64,000 bases of DNA, taken from positions 625,838 to 689,837 of the forward strand of contig KQ964251.1 in assembly GCA_001566295.1 (NCBI GenBank). Reading direction: 5' to 3'. The number at the start of each line of letters is the position of its first letter. Within the stretch, counting starts at the first letter, position 1. The notes under the pieces are model-generated. The model was not told the origin of the DNA and did no database searches. It saw nothing but the letters and a program-made list of their open reading frames with translations. Both the position numbers and the translations under genes were made by a program. The stretch is from Microdochium bolleyi (Eukaryota > Ascomycota > Sordariomycetes > Xylariales > Microdochiaceae). Positions 42,701-54,173 of the stretch are shown here, one piece after another.

Positions 42701-45136
42701 CCCATTCCCGAGCCGCTGGTCCATCCACGGCTCAGTCTACACGTCAGAAGCCCGCATGGCCTCAGTGCACGTCCACAATACCCGCCAAGGATTACTTGCA
42801 AACGCAGGAGCCTCTCTGCTATGAGAGTAGGGGCGTCGGACTCGCTCCGCTGGAGCTCACAGACGGCGACCGAGCGGCTTGACTGAGGCGATGGTACGGA
42901 AACAAAAGATCCCATGGTGAGAGTTTCCTCGGTATATTGAACTTATGCAACCGGGCGGCTGCTAGCCAACGTGCTCGCTGTTGAGCGCCGACCATCATTC
43001 GAGCACATGGGCTATCTGAGACGGCACGGCTTGTTTCGGTGAAACCTTGGCGAGCCCTGAACGAGCCTGAAACCGATGATACCTCCAATATGACTGACGA
43101 AGATGGAGAATCGCTGTGAGATTATGAGCTGGGGCCTTTGAGTTGGGATTAGGTCGACTCTCACTGACCGAGCCGAGAGAACTAACTGAAGCGCGGACGA
43201 GTATGACGGGACAGCATTCACACGTCGACTTTCGTCATTTTCCGTGCTTCGCCCGTGGGTATTGCTCGTAACATGGGAATGATTCCACACGCCTTGCTTG
43301 ATGTCCCTGCTTGTTTGTCTGCCTGTTTTCTCAGTGGGCCTGGGAGGGCTTCGTTCCACTGCAATAGTCTCTCCCGCATCAGTTATGCCGAGTTTGGTGT
43401 CCTGTTTACTAGATTAAACATGGTAAATGCACTGCTGAGGCCAGGCATGGCCAAGGATGCACTTTGTCTTCCAGCTTCCTTGCACCGGCCTGGTCCATCC
43501 CCGTGACGTTTCAATCCTCTGACAAGCAGACCTCGCTGACTGCAGGCGTGGGGGCGTTGCGGAACGCCTTGAGCCAGGGCGCGGTGATCTCAGCGGATTC
43601 AGATCAGGTATATTGAACCGCAAACCCTCAACTCCAAGCTATTTGGCAAAAGAGTTGCTTCAATGAGATTAACGACAAGATGTTTCATTTTATCTTCGTT
43701 TTGGGAGGCAAAGACGTTGGCTCATGTGTATCTTTCTCGCCAATTAGTGCTTCTTTCACGATCATATTTGCCTTGTTATTCCCCAAACATTTCATATAGG
43801 GCAAGCTCGTTTTGCGGCCGCTGCTTTCAAAGTGACAGGAGCTCGACCCGCAAGCATTCCCGTTACTCTTTCCCTGTGACAATATCACACATACAATCTG
43901 ATGTGAAAATTGTCATGCTTTTTTTGTTGTTGCAGATTCTTCGAGTTTTTGATGGCTGACCCACTGATGTGAGCACAAACAGAAAACACCATAATCGATC
44001 CTCTACGTCCAAGTAAATCATCAGGATGGGCGTGGTCAACACCAGACCCGATGCCCTCCCTTCCGAACTGGCCATCGAGACGAGGCTTGTCCTACGTTGG
44101 AATCATGCAACAACGCTGCTTTTACCCTCTACTGTCCTTCTACAAGACAGAGAATTGCTGGGTCCTCTCACATGCTCACATCGGGCATTCATACGGCCCG
44201 TGATCCAGCTTGAAGCCGCGCTCGTGTTCACGTTCAAAGCCCATTTATGTAAACAAAATCACGCCGAGTTCCGCCATGAAGATGATGGTTCGAGATATAA
44301 ATATCCTCAGACAGCATTGTCCGAAACTTGGGGAAGCAAAGGCGGGAACGCATCTCCGCTCGAAACGCCAGGCCACAGGCTCGGTGAGAGAGAGGCCTCG
44401 CGGATTCATCTGTGCCCAGCTGAGCAGGTACATGGAACATATCCCATACAGCAGCGCGCGGATCTAGGGGAGCGCACGAGGTCTCTAACGCTGGACATTG
44501 TGATATCATACACGGAGACACCGTGGTCTGGAAAGTCCTCGACGTGGAAGTAGGGCTCATCTTAAAGAGAAGGGTCACTCGAAAAGTCCACGAGTGGCCG
44601 GGCAGCAAAGAAGAATAAACAAACAGGGCTTTGTGTAAGTATAGCAAGCAAACAGAGAAGCAGATTGTCGTAATAGCGTCTCAAAAACCCCCAACCGACG
44701 CGCATATGGCGTGTAGATGGGCCCTGTATGTGATTATTGACGATTGTCTACTACAAATACAAGAAGCCTTCAGTGGAAAAATGATACCCAGCCAGAAAGC
44801 CATGCCGAAGAGGCAGCACATGGAGCGCCGGGCTCACAGGCCTGGTTCCTACTGGCAATATTCCACAAAAGAAAACAACGAGAAAGCAAGAACTCCGACA
44901 CACCATCTGTTGTTTTTGTGCGTGTGCTATGCCGCCCTTGTGTGAACTTGAAACCAATACCTGCCCAAAGAACCAGTACAGCCTATGTACCCAACATTAA
45001 ACGAAAGCCATGCCCAGCAGTCATAGGCACTAACCGCGCGAAATCGCATGCTTGGCCTCTGGTCCTCGGCCGAATCGTTTCCGTGTCTTTGTTCGTCCAT
45101 GCACACCTGACTGTGCTGCATCATCCCGTCTAAATT
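39773..45136. other. 5.4-kb region without a convincing gene
   Basis: The stretch is AT-richer than the genes, especially at 43.6-44.0 kb. Open frames of 100-175 codons overlap on both strands around 44.0-44.6 kb and cannot be told apart by codon bias. No mobile-element termini, tRNA or long repeats were recognised. The end nearest 45136 is 3' flank of NUP133. Confidence 0.5.
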
Positions 45137-48100
45137 TCAATGCGATATACCATTCTGAGCCGACGCATGATTCGCCGCCGCAGCCCTTGTCTGCCTCTTT
45201 GAGGGCGACTTTCTAGGTGACTTGGGCACGGCCTGTGGCGAGTGCGGCGCGCTGCCGCCACCCCCCATAGCCGCTGTCTGAGCATCAATCTCTGCGTCGA
45301 CAGCTTCCTCGGCGTACTTGCGTGTCTCCGTGACCCACTGGTCCACACGATGTTTCTCGACGTGCTTGCGAAGGTTACTGTCTTCCCACCGCATGACTTC
45401 GAAAACTTTCTCGCGTGCCCCTTTGTCGGCCTTTTCCCACCGCCGGTCAAGAGACTCGGTGTAAACGCCGAGCGCATCGGACGGAGAAATGCGGCTGTAG
45501 GTTGTGCCATCACCGCCATGCTCTATTGTGGCGCGTTAGTCTAGTGCAATGATTATGCAGAAAGAGTATGTGTGGTCAACTTACGACTGGCATATAAGGT
45601 ACAAAAGGTCTCAAAGAGGTCCGTCTCGCTGAGGCGGTTCATGACGTCGTCGTCATTCTTGCGAGATGTGTCGTTGATGTCCTTCCAGTCCACACGAAGG
45701 TAGCATCTCCTCCAGATCAGACGCTCAGCCTGGAGACGCTCATCGCCGCTCAACCCATTGTGCGCGACTTGAATGGCGAGGAAGAATTGGTCGGCGATCA
45801 TCTCGCTCGTCTCAGGAGATAGCTGAATCAAAGTGAGAAGGTCAATCAGGGTGAGCGCGTCCAGGGCTTCATGCTTGAGAAGACGCGTCAATGCGTCCTC
45901 AAAAATGTGCGACAGTATCTTGTATTTCTTGGGGACGCCCACAAGTGGGAAAGCCTCCCGAGCGAGATCGAGTTCTGTCTGCTCGTCCAAGGCCGTGCTG
46001 ATCACTGGACGGATCTGTGTGTTGTAAAGGTCATTCTGAATGGTGATGATTGCGAGCTCCCGATCAATAGCATCCATGCTGGCATCGCTCGTCACCGTGT
46101 TGATGGTAGCTTCCTGGAGGCTGTGAGAGGCCTTACTGGAGGGCCGAGAGGATGACTCGGCGAGCCGGGCCAATTTGCCGAGGCTGAGCTCGATCTTTTT
46201 GTTCCAGATCTGTTGCTCCTTGGTCAATCCCAGCTCAAGAAGTGTATCCGCAGCATGATCAATATCCTCCTCGCCGATGATGTCGTTGATCCACGAGACT
46301 TTCGCGAGCTCTGGTTTGTCTCTGAGGAAGAGCGTCTTGTACTTCTTGTCACCCTCGTAATTGAGGAGGGCGTCAATGCCGTACGTGGTGAAGAGATAGT
46401 CGTAGAACGGGAAGGCGAATGCCTCGCCATACTTGACGAAGCTCTTCTTGACCATCGATTCCTTGTCGGCTATGAGCACTTCCAGTGCGTCAATCTGTTC
46501 TTGGGTCTGAGTCCCACTAGACTGTCTGACCCGGAGAGCTTCGATCTCCTGTGTCAGGATTTGGGCCAAGGCAGGGAGCGATCGGTGATGCTCAGCGATA
46601 GTAATCGCCGAATCCCAGTTTTCAGACTTTGCCAAGCTCACAATCTTATCGTGACGGTCGAGCTTATAGATGCCTTCGTACTTGTGGCCATCGGCGAGCT
46701 GAGACTGGTCGTCGCTGGCCAGGAACGACCTTGAAAGCTCCTGGAGCGCCGTGAGGTAGACCTCTGTCACTTGAGGAAGGAGTTTGCGAGTATCAACGAT
46801 CAAAGGCTGCTTCGTCCGCTCCGCTTCGGGAAGTGCTGTCCAGTTCTGTTTCACCCACTCCGTCGCGAGCTCTAGTTGTCGTTTGACGTTGTTGGTGATG
46901 TAAGGATGGCACGTCCAAGGGAGGGGTAGTCCGGTATAGTCGCTGGCAATGATACCATTTTCAATCTTCTCGTTCGAGAGACCGTATAGGTCAAGGTTCT
47001 CGCGTCTGAAGCTCCAGGCATCGCGGATCGCACCGTTGTAAACGTCGCAGGACTCGAAGATGAAGCGTGTCAGGGAAGAGGGATCCAGGCTCGCCCGAGA
47101 ATTGTGCTTGATCACCTCATATGCCCAGGCAAGGAAGAGCTCCATGTCGTGGATATCGCGGATGAACCAGTGGCGGACTTGGTCTACCTCACCCTTCGCC
47201 GGGTCCGGTACGGACCCTTGTTCTTTGCGGATGTAATCAACGACCTCAGCCACCAAGCTTTGCTTGGCGTTACCTGGGCGGGCGCTGGTGAAGGCTTCAT
47301 GTTTGCGCCAGATGGTGGCAGAGATGGACATCTTTTCGGCGTTCCAGAGCAAGATCCACTTCGTGTTGCGGTCGAGCTTAATGCCAAGAGCACGGATGTG
47401 GCACATCAGCTTCTCCAGGTAGCGCACCCGCTCTCGGATGTTGACATCAACTCGAGCAGCGACGGTCGACATATGCGGTCCCCGTGATGAGAGTACGTCG
47501 CGGCTGAGCGACAATGCGGCCTGACCATACTCATTGTCTGTGAAGGACTGGCCTCGAGGGAAGTCGAAGATCAAAGGATTGTCCTCCTTGACGCCGAAGA
47601 ACACTGCTTGCTCAAGCTTCGACTTCGCCGTGATGGTTGGTGGCCTCTCGCTAGCAAAGCGTTCTACCTCAGACACGCTGATACGGATGACACCGTGCCC
47701 TCGGAGGAGTAGAACGACTGTGGGGTTCTTCGCCTTGACCTTGGAATGACGTGTTTCTTCGGCAGAGGTGCTGAAATGGTGAGGCTCCTCGAAACCTGAG
47801 CCGATCACCTCTGTTGATGACCCTGAGCGGAAATCCACCACATCTTCATAAGTAGTTGAGAGAACATGACTGTCCACCAAGATCTGAGCATCGGGTGATT
47901 CCGGGGGCGATGCTAGCGAGGTGACCACGACGGCATGGCTGAATACCAAGAACGCAATCATGTTCGGCTTGGGAAGGTACAGGCGTGGTGGCTCGATTGT
48001 GGAGGATTCTAGCCTGGAGTTGTAGGCGGTAATGGGGCGGATCGTGCCTATGCGCACTGTTGGCTCGGGATGATTTGTGGGTATGGAGACTTCAACAAGG

Positions 48101-49404
48101 ACATATCTCGTCGAAGCAGCCGAAGTCATCGATGTAAGCAACAGCAGGTGCTCATATCCGTCCCGAGACTTGTCCAACTCGATGTTGTCGACAAATCTTG
48201 ACTCGACATCTCTTGAAACAAAGCAGAAGTCCAAAATCTTAAGAGACTCTGCAGGGTATTTTGAGCTTTCCTGGTCCTGTTCGTGAATGTGCTCGATGAT
48301 GGCTGAGCGCGCATCGAGCTCGGCGAGAACATCGTGGTGACCACCGCGATGTATCCTCCAGGCGTGTAGCTTTCCTTTGCTCGTGGCAGCAACGACGGTG
48401 CTCTCGCCAGGGTTTGAATATTTCTCAGCCCTCACAGCCGCAAGATCACCTTGGGCAGCGGCCGTCAAGGCGTGACGAATGCTGCCGAAGAACCCGCTGC
48501 TCGCAGGACCCAGGGAGGTTCGGAGAAATTGGGTCGCAATTTTCGGCCGACCGTGCGAGTCGCGTACGCTCAAGTACGCTAAGCGACCACTGCTGAATGC
48601 CAGGATGAATCCGGCTGAAGACTCGGCATTGACCAGCTGTATGACTGTCTCGCCAGAGAACATGCCGCTGACCGTATCCTCTAGACCGTTGCGCTGTTGC
48701 CTCATAAAGTCCAAGGTCGTGGCGCTTGAGATGGATTCCCAGTAGGTGATCTTGCCAGTGGTAGGCATGACAACTACAAGTCCGGGCTCGGAAGAAGAGG
48801 CGGACGGGGACACGAGAGACCCGATCGGCAAGGGGTCCGATGCATGCTTGGAAGGCTGGGGCAATGTGAAGGAGAAGGATTCCGGAGCCTGGGTAGGCGC
48901 GCTGTACTGCCACACGATGGCACGAGTGTGATCGATGCTCAACGCGTACCCAGACGAGCTGTCAAGAGAGCCATGTCGCCGATCGGAGGCATCCCTGAGG
49001 TCAGGCAGAGCCGGCAGTTTGCGGACGTCGAAGGCACTGTTGGTGGTCAGCAGCGTGCTGCCATCTCCTTTGCTGGCGCGGTCGCCGGGCCGGGTCTTTT
49101 TGGAGCGGACGCTCAGCTCGCGCGACGGCTGGCGTTGGGGGATCGGGGTATCGGGCTCGATGCCATCTTGTCTGAAGTCGCCAGCAGAGGGTCTAGCCGC
49201 TTTGACCTCGTAGGCGTCTCGCGGGGGAGGAATGTTGGCATCGGGGTTCGTGAAGGTTTGCTCGTTGAGAGGGAGGCGCTGGCGCTTTGCCTTTGGCTGC
49301 TGTACCGAGTTGTCAGTGCTCTGGGGTCGCGCACGTCGCCGGCCTCTCGTCATGGGGCCAGTCGATGCCCTGTCAGAGCCGTTGTTTTGCGATGGGGAGA
49401 ACAT
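45137..49404 (-). CDS. NUP133: Nucleoporin Nup133 (Y-complex scaffold)
   Basis: Two exons: 49404-45585 and 45522-45137. The 62-nt intron (45584-45523) has donor GTAAGT, branch ACTAACG and acceptor AATAG. Without splicing the frame stops soon after the donor; splicing adds the final 128 residues, giving 1401 aa. The N-terminus is disordered and basic, with an NLS-like PKAKRQR at 37-43. Residues of about 115-530 look like the beta-propeller (stretches SGYALSIDHTRAIVWQYS and GLVVVMPTTGKITYWESIS). From about 600 on the protein is an alpha-helical solenoid. Nup133 anchors the Nup84/Y complex at the nuclear envelope, partly through an ALPS-type membrane-sensing loop in the propeller; the loop STSLGPASSGFFGSIRHAL has the Ser/Gly/Phe character expected of it. 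It is divergent to the AFG1-like gene across 1.5 kb. The Nup133/Nup155-like fold is clear; the choice of Nup133 over other nucleoporins rests on length and architecture. Confidence 0.9.
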
Positions 49405-50920
49405 GGCTCCAAGACGCGACGATGGTGTCGCGATGGCTGCGCAGAATGCTCCCGGTGATGGAAATGTGAGGGAAGAGGCGGTGATGGCGTTGGCACAGCT
49501 CCAGCGAGGATGGTGGTGGCTGCTAGCCGGGAATGGATTGATGGGCTATCGATGGCGTCGGGTTGCTGGTGCCAGTCCTCAGAGTTTTGTTTTGGGGTAA
49601 GGGAGCTCCAGGTGCGCAGCTGTGAAGCATGCGATCGTGTCTGCGCTGGGCATGCGGCGCAAGAAAGGGCAAGGCAACAAAGGGAAAGGGCTGCACGGGA
49701 TGTTCAGGCGTGCTGGGGTGCAGCAGACTGCGATGGGAGCGCAGAGAGGGAGCGGACGGATGAGTCTGGCGATGAAACAACATTGGCAGGCACGGGCAGG
49801 AGCAGCGCAGGAGACTCAGGCAGGCTCGCGAGAGTGACGATGCCTGAGCTGGCGGGCCCTGATTGGCCGAAATTTCTTGGTGAGCTCAAGCTCTGCCTCC
49901 TTGCGCTGGCAAGCTAACCCCAAAGTCAACATTGGCTGCAGCGTTGCCATGTGGTACGTACGGTGCAGGGTCACATACTCAGACTGTACGGCAAGTCCAT
50001 CCTCGCAGCCTCACAAAAGACCAAGCCCGTCTTCGGTTCTTGGGAGTGATTATAATTGGACTATACTTGGGCCAGCTGAGGTTCTCCATCATGCTGTCGA
50101 GCTCGCACTACATCGAGGCACACAGTCCACGGATAGTCGGAGCAAACCGGCCAGCGTTCCGCAAAAGCGACCTTGTTGCGGTCAGAGCCGTGGAGCCATT
50201 CGCGAGTCTGACCAGCGAGTTTAGAACATTCGCGAAAGGTTCAAAAGATGGGACGGAAAGAGGAGACGCTTCGCTGGCACGCGGCCATGGTCCTATCACA
50301 GCTGCGGTCGTCCCCTGGTTCATGCAATGCAGTTGTGCCCTGCGTGTGCCTGGGGCATCACTCACCGCACCTCGAGCAAGCACCCTGCACTCTTCTGAAC
50401 TCAAGGTGGGTTGATGCTAGACGGTTTGAGTGCAAGGCATGGCATAACCGTCGGATACAAAATAGAAGACAGCATGCATCAACATGCCTACATGGCGATG
50501 CAGGCAGGTTCTCCAGGTGCGAAGCTGCTTGAGCTGTTCCAGAAAATCGCCGCAGCCTCCAGCACCTGGGTCCCGTCCATGTGGCATGTGAAGGTTTCAT
50601 GTTTGAGCTTATGCTGCCGATGCAGCGCGAGAACCAGTCCGTTATCTCCAGGCCGACAATCTCCGACACAACTGGAGAGGTGCCGGACGGTTGGCACGGA
50701 TCGGTTCCCCAGACCCCGGCCTGCCGCAGTGGCCGCTGGACCACCACACGTCGATGACCTCACCTTTAGCCGGGCCCATCGCGGGCACTTTCGAGGCTCA
50801 ACCCCAGAAGCCGCAACTTACTGCCCACTTCCGCACCCGCGATCGGCTGCACCCAACATCGGCTGGTCGCACTGCAGCACCATGGTTTAGAGCCTCGTCC
50901 AATTCCCTGAGAGGGCGATC
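49405..50920. other. Divergent promoter region between NUP133 and AFG1
   Basis: 1.5 kb between two divergent genes. GGCCAATCAGGG on the minus strand near 49856-49867 contains a CCAAT box about 455 bp upstream of the NUP133 ATG. Short open frames here have no coding bias. A minimal upstream ORF lies before AFG1 at 50882-50890. Confidence 0.5.
50882..50890 (+). promoter_or_regulatory. Two-codon upstream ORF before AFG1
   Basis: ATG GTT TAG lies 30 nt upstream of the AFG1 start codon, in phase with it, and in the strong initiation context GCACCATGG. If it is within the transcript it would be read by scanning ribosomes and should lower or regulate translation of the main frame. Confidence 0.45.
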
Positions 50921-53080
50921 ATGGCTGCCAAAATGCCACGAGTGGGCGCAACCTCGGTGGCCATCACCGACCCGCTGGTCAAGTACCAGGCCCTCATCGC
51001 CACGGGCCTCTACCAGCCCGACGCCGCGCAGCACCGGCTCGCTCTGCACCTACACAAGATCTACAACCGCCTCAGAGACTACTCCCCATCTGTCGAGTAC
51101 CGCGCCCGGCTCCGCGCCGTTAGCGATGCCCTTGACAAGCTCAACAAGGAGCAGGCCAGCGAGGACAACTCGCGATCGCTCGCCGAGAGGTCGCACCCGA
51201 TCCGTCGCAACCCGCTCTTCGCCAAGTTCTTCCAGCGCACCGAGGGCGGCAGGGGCAGGGATAGCCTGGCGCTGACCAGAGTGCTCACGAGCCACGAGGA
51301 GGCGATCCAGATCGACTCTCCCCGCGGGCTGTTTCTCAGCGGGGAGGTCGGCACGGGCAAGTCCATGCTGCTCGACCTGCTCGCTGACGGCCTCCCTACG
51401 AGCCGCAAGCGGCGATGGCATTTCAATACGTTCATGCTGTACACGCTGTCACAGCTCGAACAGCACAGAAAAGCACATTCCCGACTGGGCATTGATGGCA
51501 GCGGCGATGATCCACAGCAGTACTCGCTGCTCTGGGTCGCCAAGGACATGATTGACAAGTCTCCCATACTGTTCCTCGACGAGTTCCAACTACCGGACAG
51601 GGCGGCCAGCAAGATACTGAGCAATCTGTTCACCGTCTTCTTCCAGCTTGGCGGCGTCCTGGTGGCGTCGTCCAACCGCATGCCCGAGGAGCTGGAGAAG
51701 GCTACGGGTTTCGAGTATACCGCGCCGGCATCCTCGACGTTGAAGAGGATGAGGAAGGCGCTGGGAATGTCGCCGACCGTCCGCAAGGGAAAGGGAGAAA
51801 TGTTTGGGTCGACGAGCGACTTTGCCAATTTCTTGGAAGTACTCAAGGCTCGGTGTGAGTTCTGGCAGATGGAAGGCGCCAGGGACTGGAGACGACGAGA
51901 GATGGACGATCCAGCAGCCACGAAGACCTCAGAAAGGCAGTCTGATCTCCTCATCGGTGGTGCTGATCCATCACAATCGGCAGATGCTAGCTCCGCGCTG
52001 CTTGATGCTGCGCTGTCCAATCCAAGCACAGTCATGCCAACAAGCTACTACTTACACGGCCAAGAGACCCAGCATCTTTGGGATAAGGCAGTGCAGGATA
52101 TTGTGTCCCAATCATCCCCCACCTCACCAGGGTCAGTCATCGAGTGGAAGCCCCTGACTTTAGCAGTCTACGGCAGAGCAGTCCACGTTCCTCGACAGCA
52201 CAACGGTGTCGTGTATTGGAACTTCGCAGACCTCGTCTCGTCCTACGGCCCCGCGGACTACATCTCCATGTCATCCACATTCCACACCTTCATCATCGAC
52301 GAGGTCCCCGTGCTCACGATTCTCAAGAAGAACGAGGCACGCCGGCTGATCACCCTGCTCGACGCAATGTATGAGGCGCGCTGCAAGCTGCTCGTCCGCG
52401 CGGCGGCCGGACCGGATGACCTGTTCTTTCCCGAGACCAGCAAGATTCCGAGTTCCACATCTCCGGGAATTCCCAGAGGCACTGGGGCCGTCGCAGAGAC
52501 AGTCAACGACGACGCCATCCACTCCGAGACCATCGCCGAGGTCTTCCAGGACCAGATGTCTCCCTTCCGGCCCAACATCTCAACGTACACGGATGGCAGC
52601 AACACAGCGTACGACCCAGACCAGGACTCGGACTTCCACTCGGACCCCCGGGGCCCGTCGCGCTTCGCCGGTCGTCCCGGCACCCCCGGCTCCGGAGGTC
52701 CAGGCGGCGGCGGGGCCGGCGCTGGCGGCCCGATCGACTTTAGCAACACGAGCGCCTTCACGGGCGAGGACGAGCGCTTCGCGTACAAGCGTGCCGCGAG
52801 CCGGCTATGGGAGCTGTGCGGCGCGCAGTGGCACGCCCGGCGCGAGGAAGGGTGGTGGCAGCCACTGCCCAAGGAGGCGCGGCACTGGGAGGGCAGACCG
52901 CTGAGCCAGCCGCTGGGCAGTGACACCAGAGACAGCGTTCTGTTCCCGCAGAGGGTGGTCCATGGCGATGTCACCATGGGTGACGCCGTGGAGCTGGACG
53001 AGCCAGCGGGTCTGCAGAGGCACCGAGTCGAGGAGCTGCAGAAGGAGGCTGCGGCTCAAGGAGGTAGTCAGAGATCGTGA
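50921..53080 (+). CDS. AFG1: AFG1/LACE1-family ATPase
   Basis: Single exon, 719 aa. The P-loop GEVGTGKS is at 141-148, Walker B ILFLDE at 216-221, and a sensor-like SSNRMPEEL at about 250-258. This order, with DPLVKYQALIATGL and QHRLALHLHKIYNRL near the N-terminus, is that of the AFG1 family. Family members are AAA-type ATPases of the inner mitochondrial membrane involved in turnover of mitochondrially encoded or unassembled subunits. The product is longer than yeast Afg1 (about 510 aa) because of acidic and Gly/Pro-rich inserts, notably at about 570-605. The ATG at 50921 leaves only about 12 residues before the conserved region and no clear mitochondrial presequence. An upstream exon or an earlier start could be missing, although the in-phase upstream codons meet a TAG. 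Family certain, N-terminus uncertain. Confidence 0.9.
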   Translation: MAAKMPRVGATSVAITDPLVKYQALIATGLYQPDAAQHRLALHLHKIYNRLRDYSPSVEYRARLRAVSDALDKLNKEQASEDNSRSLAERSHPIRRNPLFAKFFQRTEGGRGRDSLALTRVLTSHEEAIQIDSPRGLFLSGEVGTGKSMLLDLLADGLPTSRKRRWHFNTFMLYTLSQLEQHRKAHSRLGIDGSGDDPQQYSLLWVAKDMIDKSPILFLDEFQLPDRAASKILSNLFTVFFQLGGVLVASSNRMPEELEKATGFEYTAPASSTLKRMRKALGMSPTVRKGKGEMFGSTSDFANFLEVLKARCEFWQMEGARDWRRREMDDPAATKTSERQSDLLIGGADPSQSADASSALLDAALSNPSTVMPTSYYLHGQETQHLWDKAVQDIVSQSSPTSPGSVIEWKPLTLAVYGRAVHVPRQHNGVVYWNFADLVSSYGPADYISMSSTFHTFIIDEVPVLTILKKNEARRLITLLDAMYEARCKLLVRAAAGPDDLFFPETSKIPSSTSPGIPRGTGAVAETVNDDAIHSETIAEVFQDQMSPFRPNISTYTDGSNTAYDPDQDSDFHSDPRGPSRFAGRPGTPGSGGPGGGGAGAGGPIDFSNTSAFTGEDERFAYKRAASRLWELCGAQWHARREEGWWQPLPKEARHWEGRPLSQPLGSDTRDSVLFPQRVVHGDVTMGDAVELDEPAGLQRHRVEELQKEAAAQGGSQRS

Positions 53081-53416
53081 GGCGGTGGGGTTTGCTGTCA
53101 GAATCCAGAAACAACATTTGACTTTGGCATGCGAGACTGCGTCGAGCCAAGACACAACCCAAGATGTAGAAGCAGAGAGATATACGGGTCGATAGAGCAT
53201 TGGCTCTCACCCACAGTAATTAAAGATTCGAAACTGAAATGTAAAATCGAGTACGCCTCTTGACTCCGTCCATGCTGCAAAACAGTCATCAGTCGCTTTG
53301 GGTATGCCCGTGAACCCTTGTATTCATCGTCCGCGCAGCTTTCCCCACCAATAATGCCCACACAGGGCCGTGTCTGTGAAATATTGGCGGTCCATGCAAG
53401 CTCGACGAGCCGGGCC
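53081..53416. other. Convergent 3' region between AFG1 and TRAPPC2L
   Basis: 336 bp between two converging stop codons, with AT-rich stretches around 53215-53245 that can serve as poly-A signals for both transcripts. No gene was seen. Confidence 0.55.
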
Positions 53417-54173
53417 TCAGAGAGCCGTCACGCCCGGCGCCCACATCTCCCCGATCCTCCTCATCTCCTCGGAGAACTTGCGGCTCGTGATCCTCTTTCC
53501 ACCCCTCCCTGACGCGAGCGGCGAGTGCTCGTCCGGGTCATAGAACGGGTTCTGCAGCAGCCGCACGTACGCGGTCTGCATGGCGCGGAATACGACCTTG
53601 AGCTCGCCCTCGCGCAGGCCGACGCCGCTCCCCGCGGCAGCCGCCGCGGCCGCCGTCATGTTCGACGCACCGGTGCCGCCGCTGCCAGCAGAGGCGCCAC
53701 CGCCGCCACCTCCAGCTGTCCTGCTGCCGCCGGCCGAGGAACCTGGTAGCCGCCCGCGCATGTCCACGACCGCGACAAACTTGACGCCCGTGTTGGTCTC
53801 GAAGCCGTACGCGGCGAGCCGCTCGTCGACGGCGTGCAGCATCCCGAATTCGCCCGAGAGCAGGGTGCCCGTGGACGCGGCGTGCTGGGCGCGGCGGGCG
53901 AAGACGTCGAGCGTGCTGGAGAGAAGGAGGCTGAACTGCAGCGGCGTGCGCAGGGGTGCGGGCTGTGTATTCGCAGTAGTGCCGCCGGATGGGTTATAGG
54001 ATGGAAATATCGTGATGTGTAGAGGGTTGTTCTGTGTCGCGCAAGGACCAGACGTGTGTCAGTATTCTGTTCAGAGCTTGCTGGTCGAGTAAGGGTGTGG
54101 TTGAAGCAGTTGGCGGACTTACATGTCGGCCTATGACGCCTAGGCAGGCTATTGAAGGAATGGCGTGCGCCAT
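53417..54173 (-). CDS. TRAPP complex subunit 2-like protein (TRAPPC2L)
   Basis: Two exons: 54173-54123 (17 codons) and 54031-53417. The 91-nt intron has donor GTAAGT and acceptor GACACAG and lies between codons. The product is 221 aa. The first exon supplies MAHAIPSIACLGVIGRH, and the next residues NNPLHITIFPS complete the first strand pair of the sedlin/longin-like fold. The middle (LLLSSTLDVFARR, GMLHAVDERLAAYGFETNTG, KFVAVVDMRGR) and the end (FRAMQTAYVRLLQNPFYDPDE) also match TRAPPC2L. TRAPP complexes tether vesicles and act as GEFs for Rab1/Rab11-type GTPases at the Golgi. Between the last two core strands the protein has an unusual Gly/Ala/Ser-rich insert of about 45 residues, which makes it longer than the usual 140-170 aa. 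It shares a 446-bp divergent promoter with coatomer epsilon. Confidence 0.9.

Noticed and set aside
44234..44560. 108-codon minus-strand frame overlapping a longer plus-strand frame
   Set aside because: Both strands are open here. Neither has coding bias or a recognisable motif, so a choice would be a guess.
45130..45519. 129-codon minus-strand frame at the end of NUP133
   Set aside because: It overlaps the true second exon of NUP133 in another frame. The spliced exon joins cleanly and continues the solenoid.
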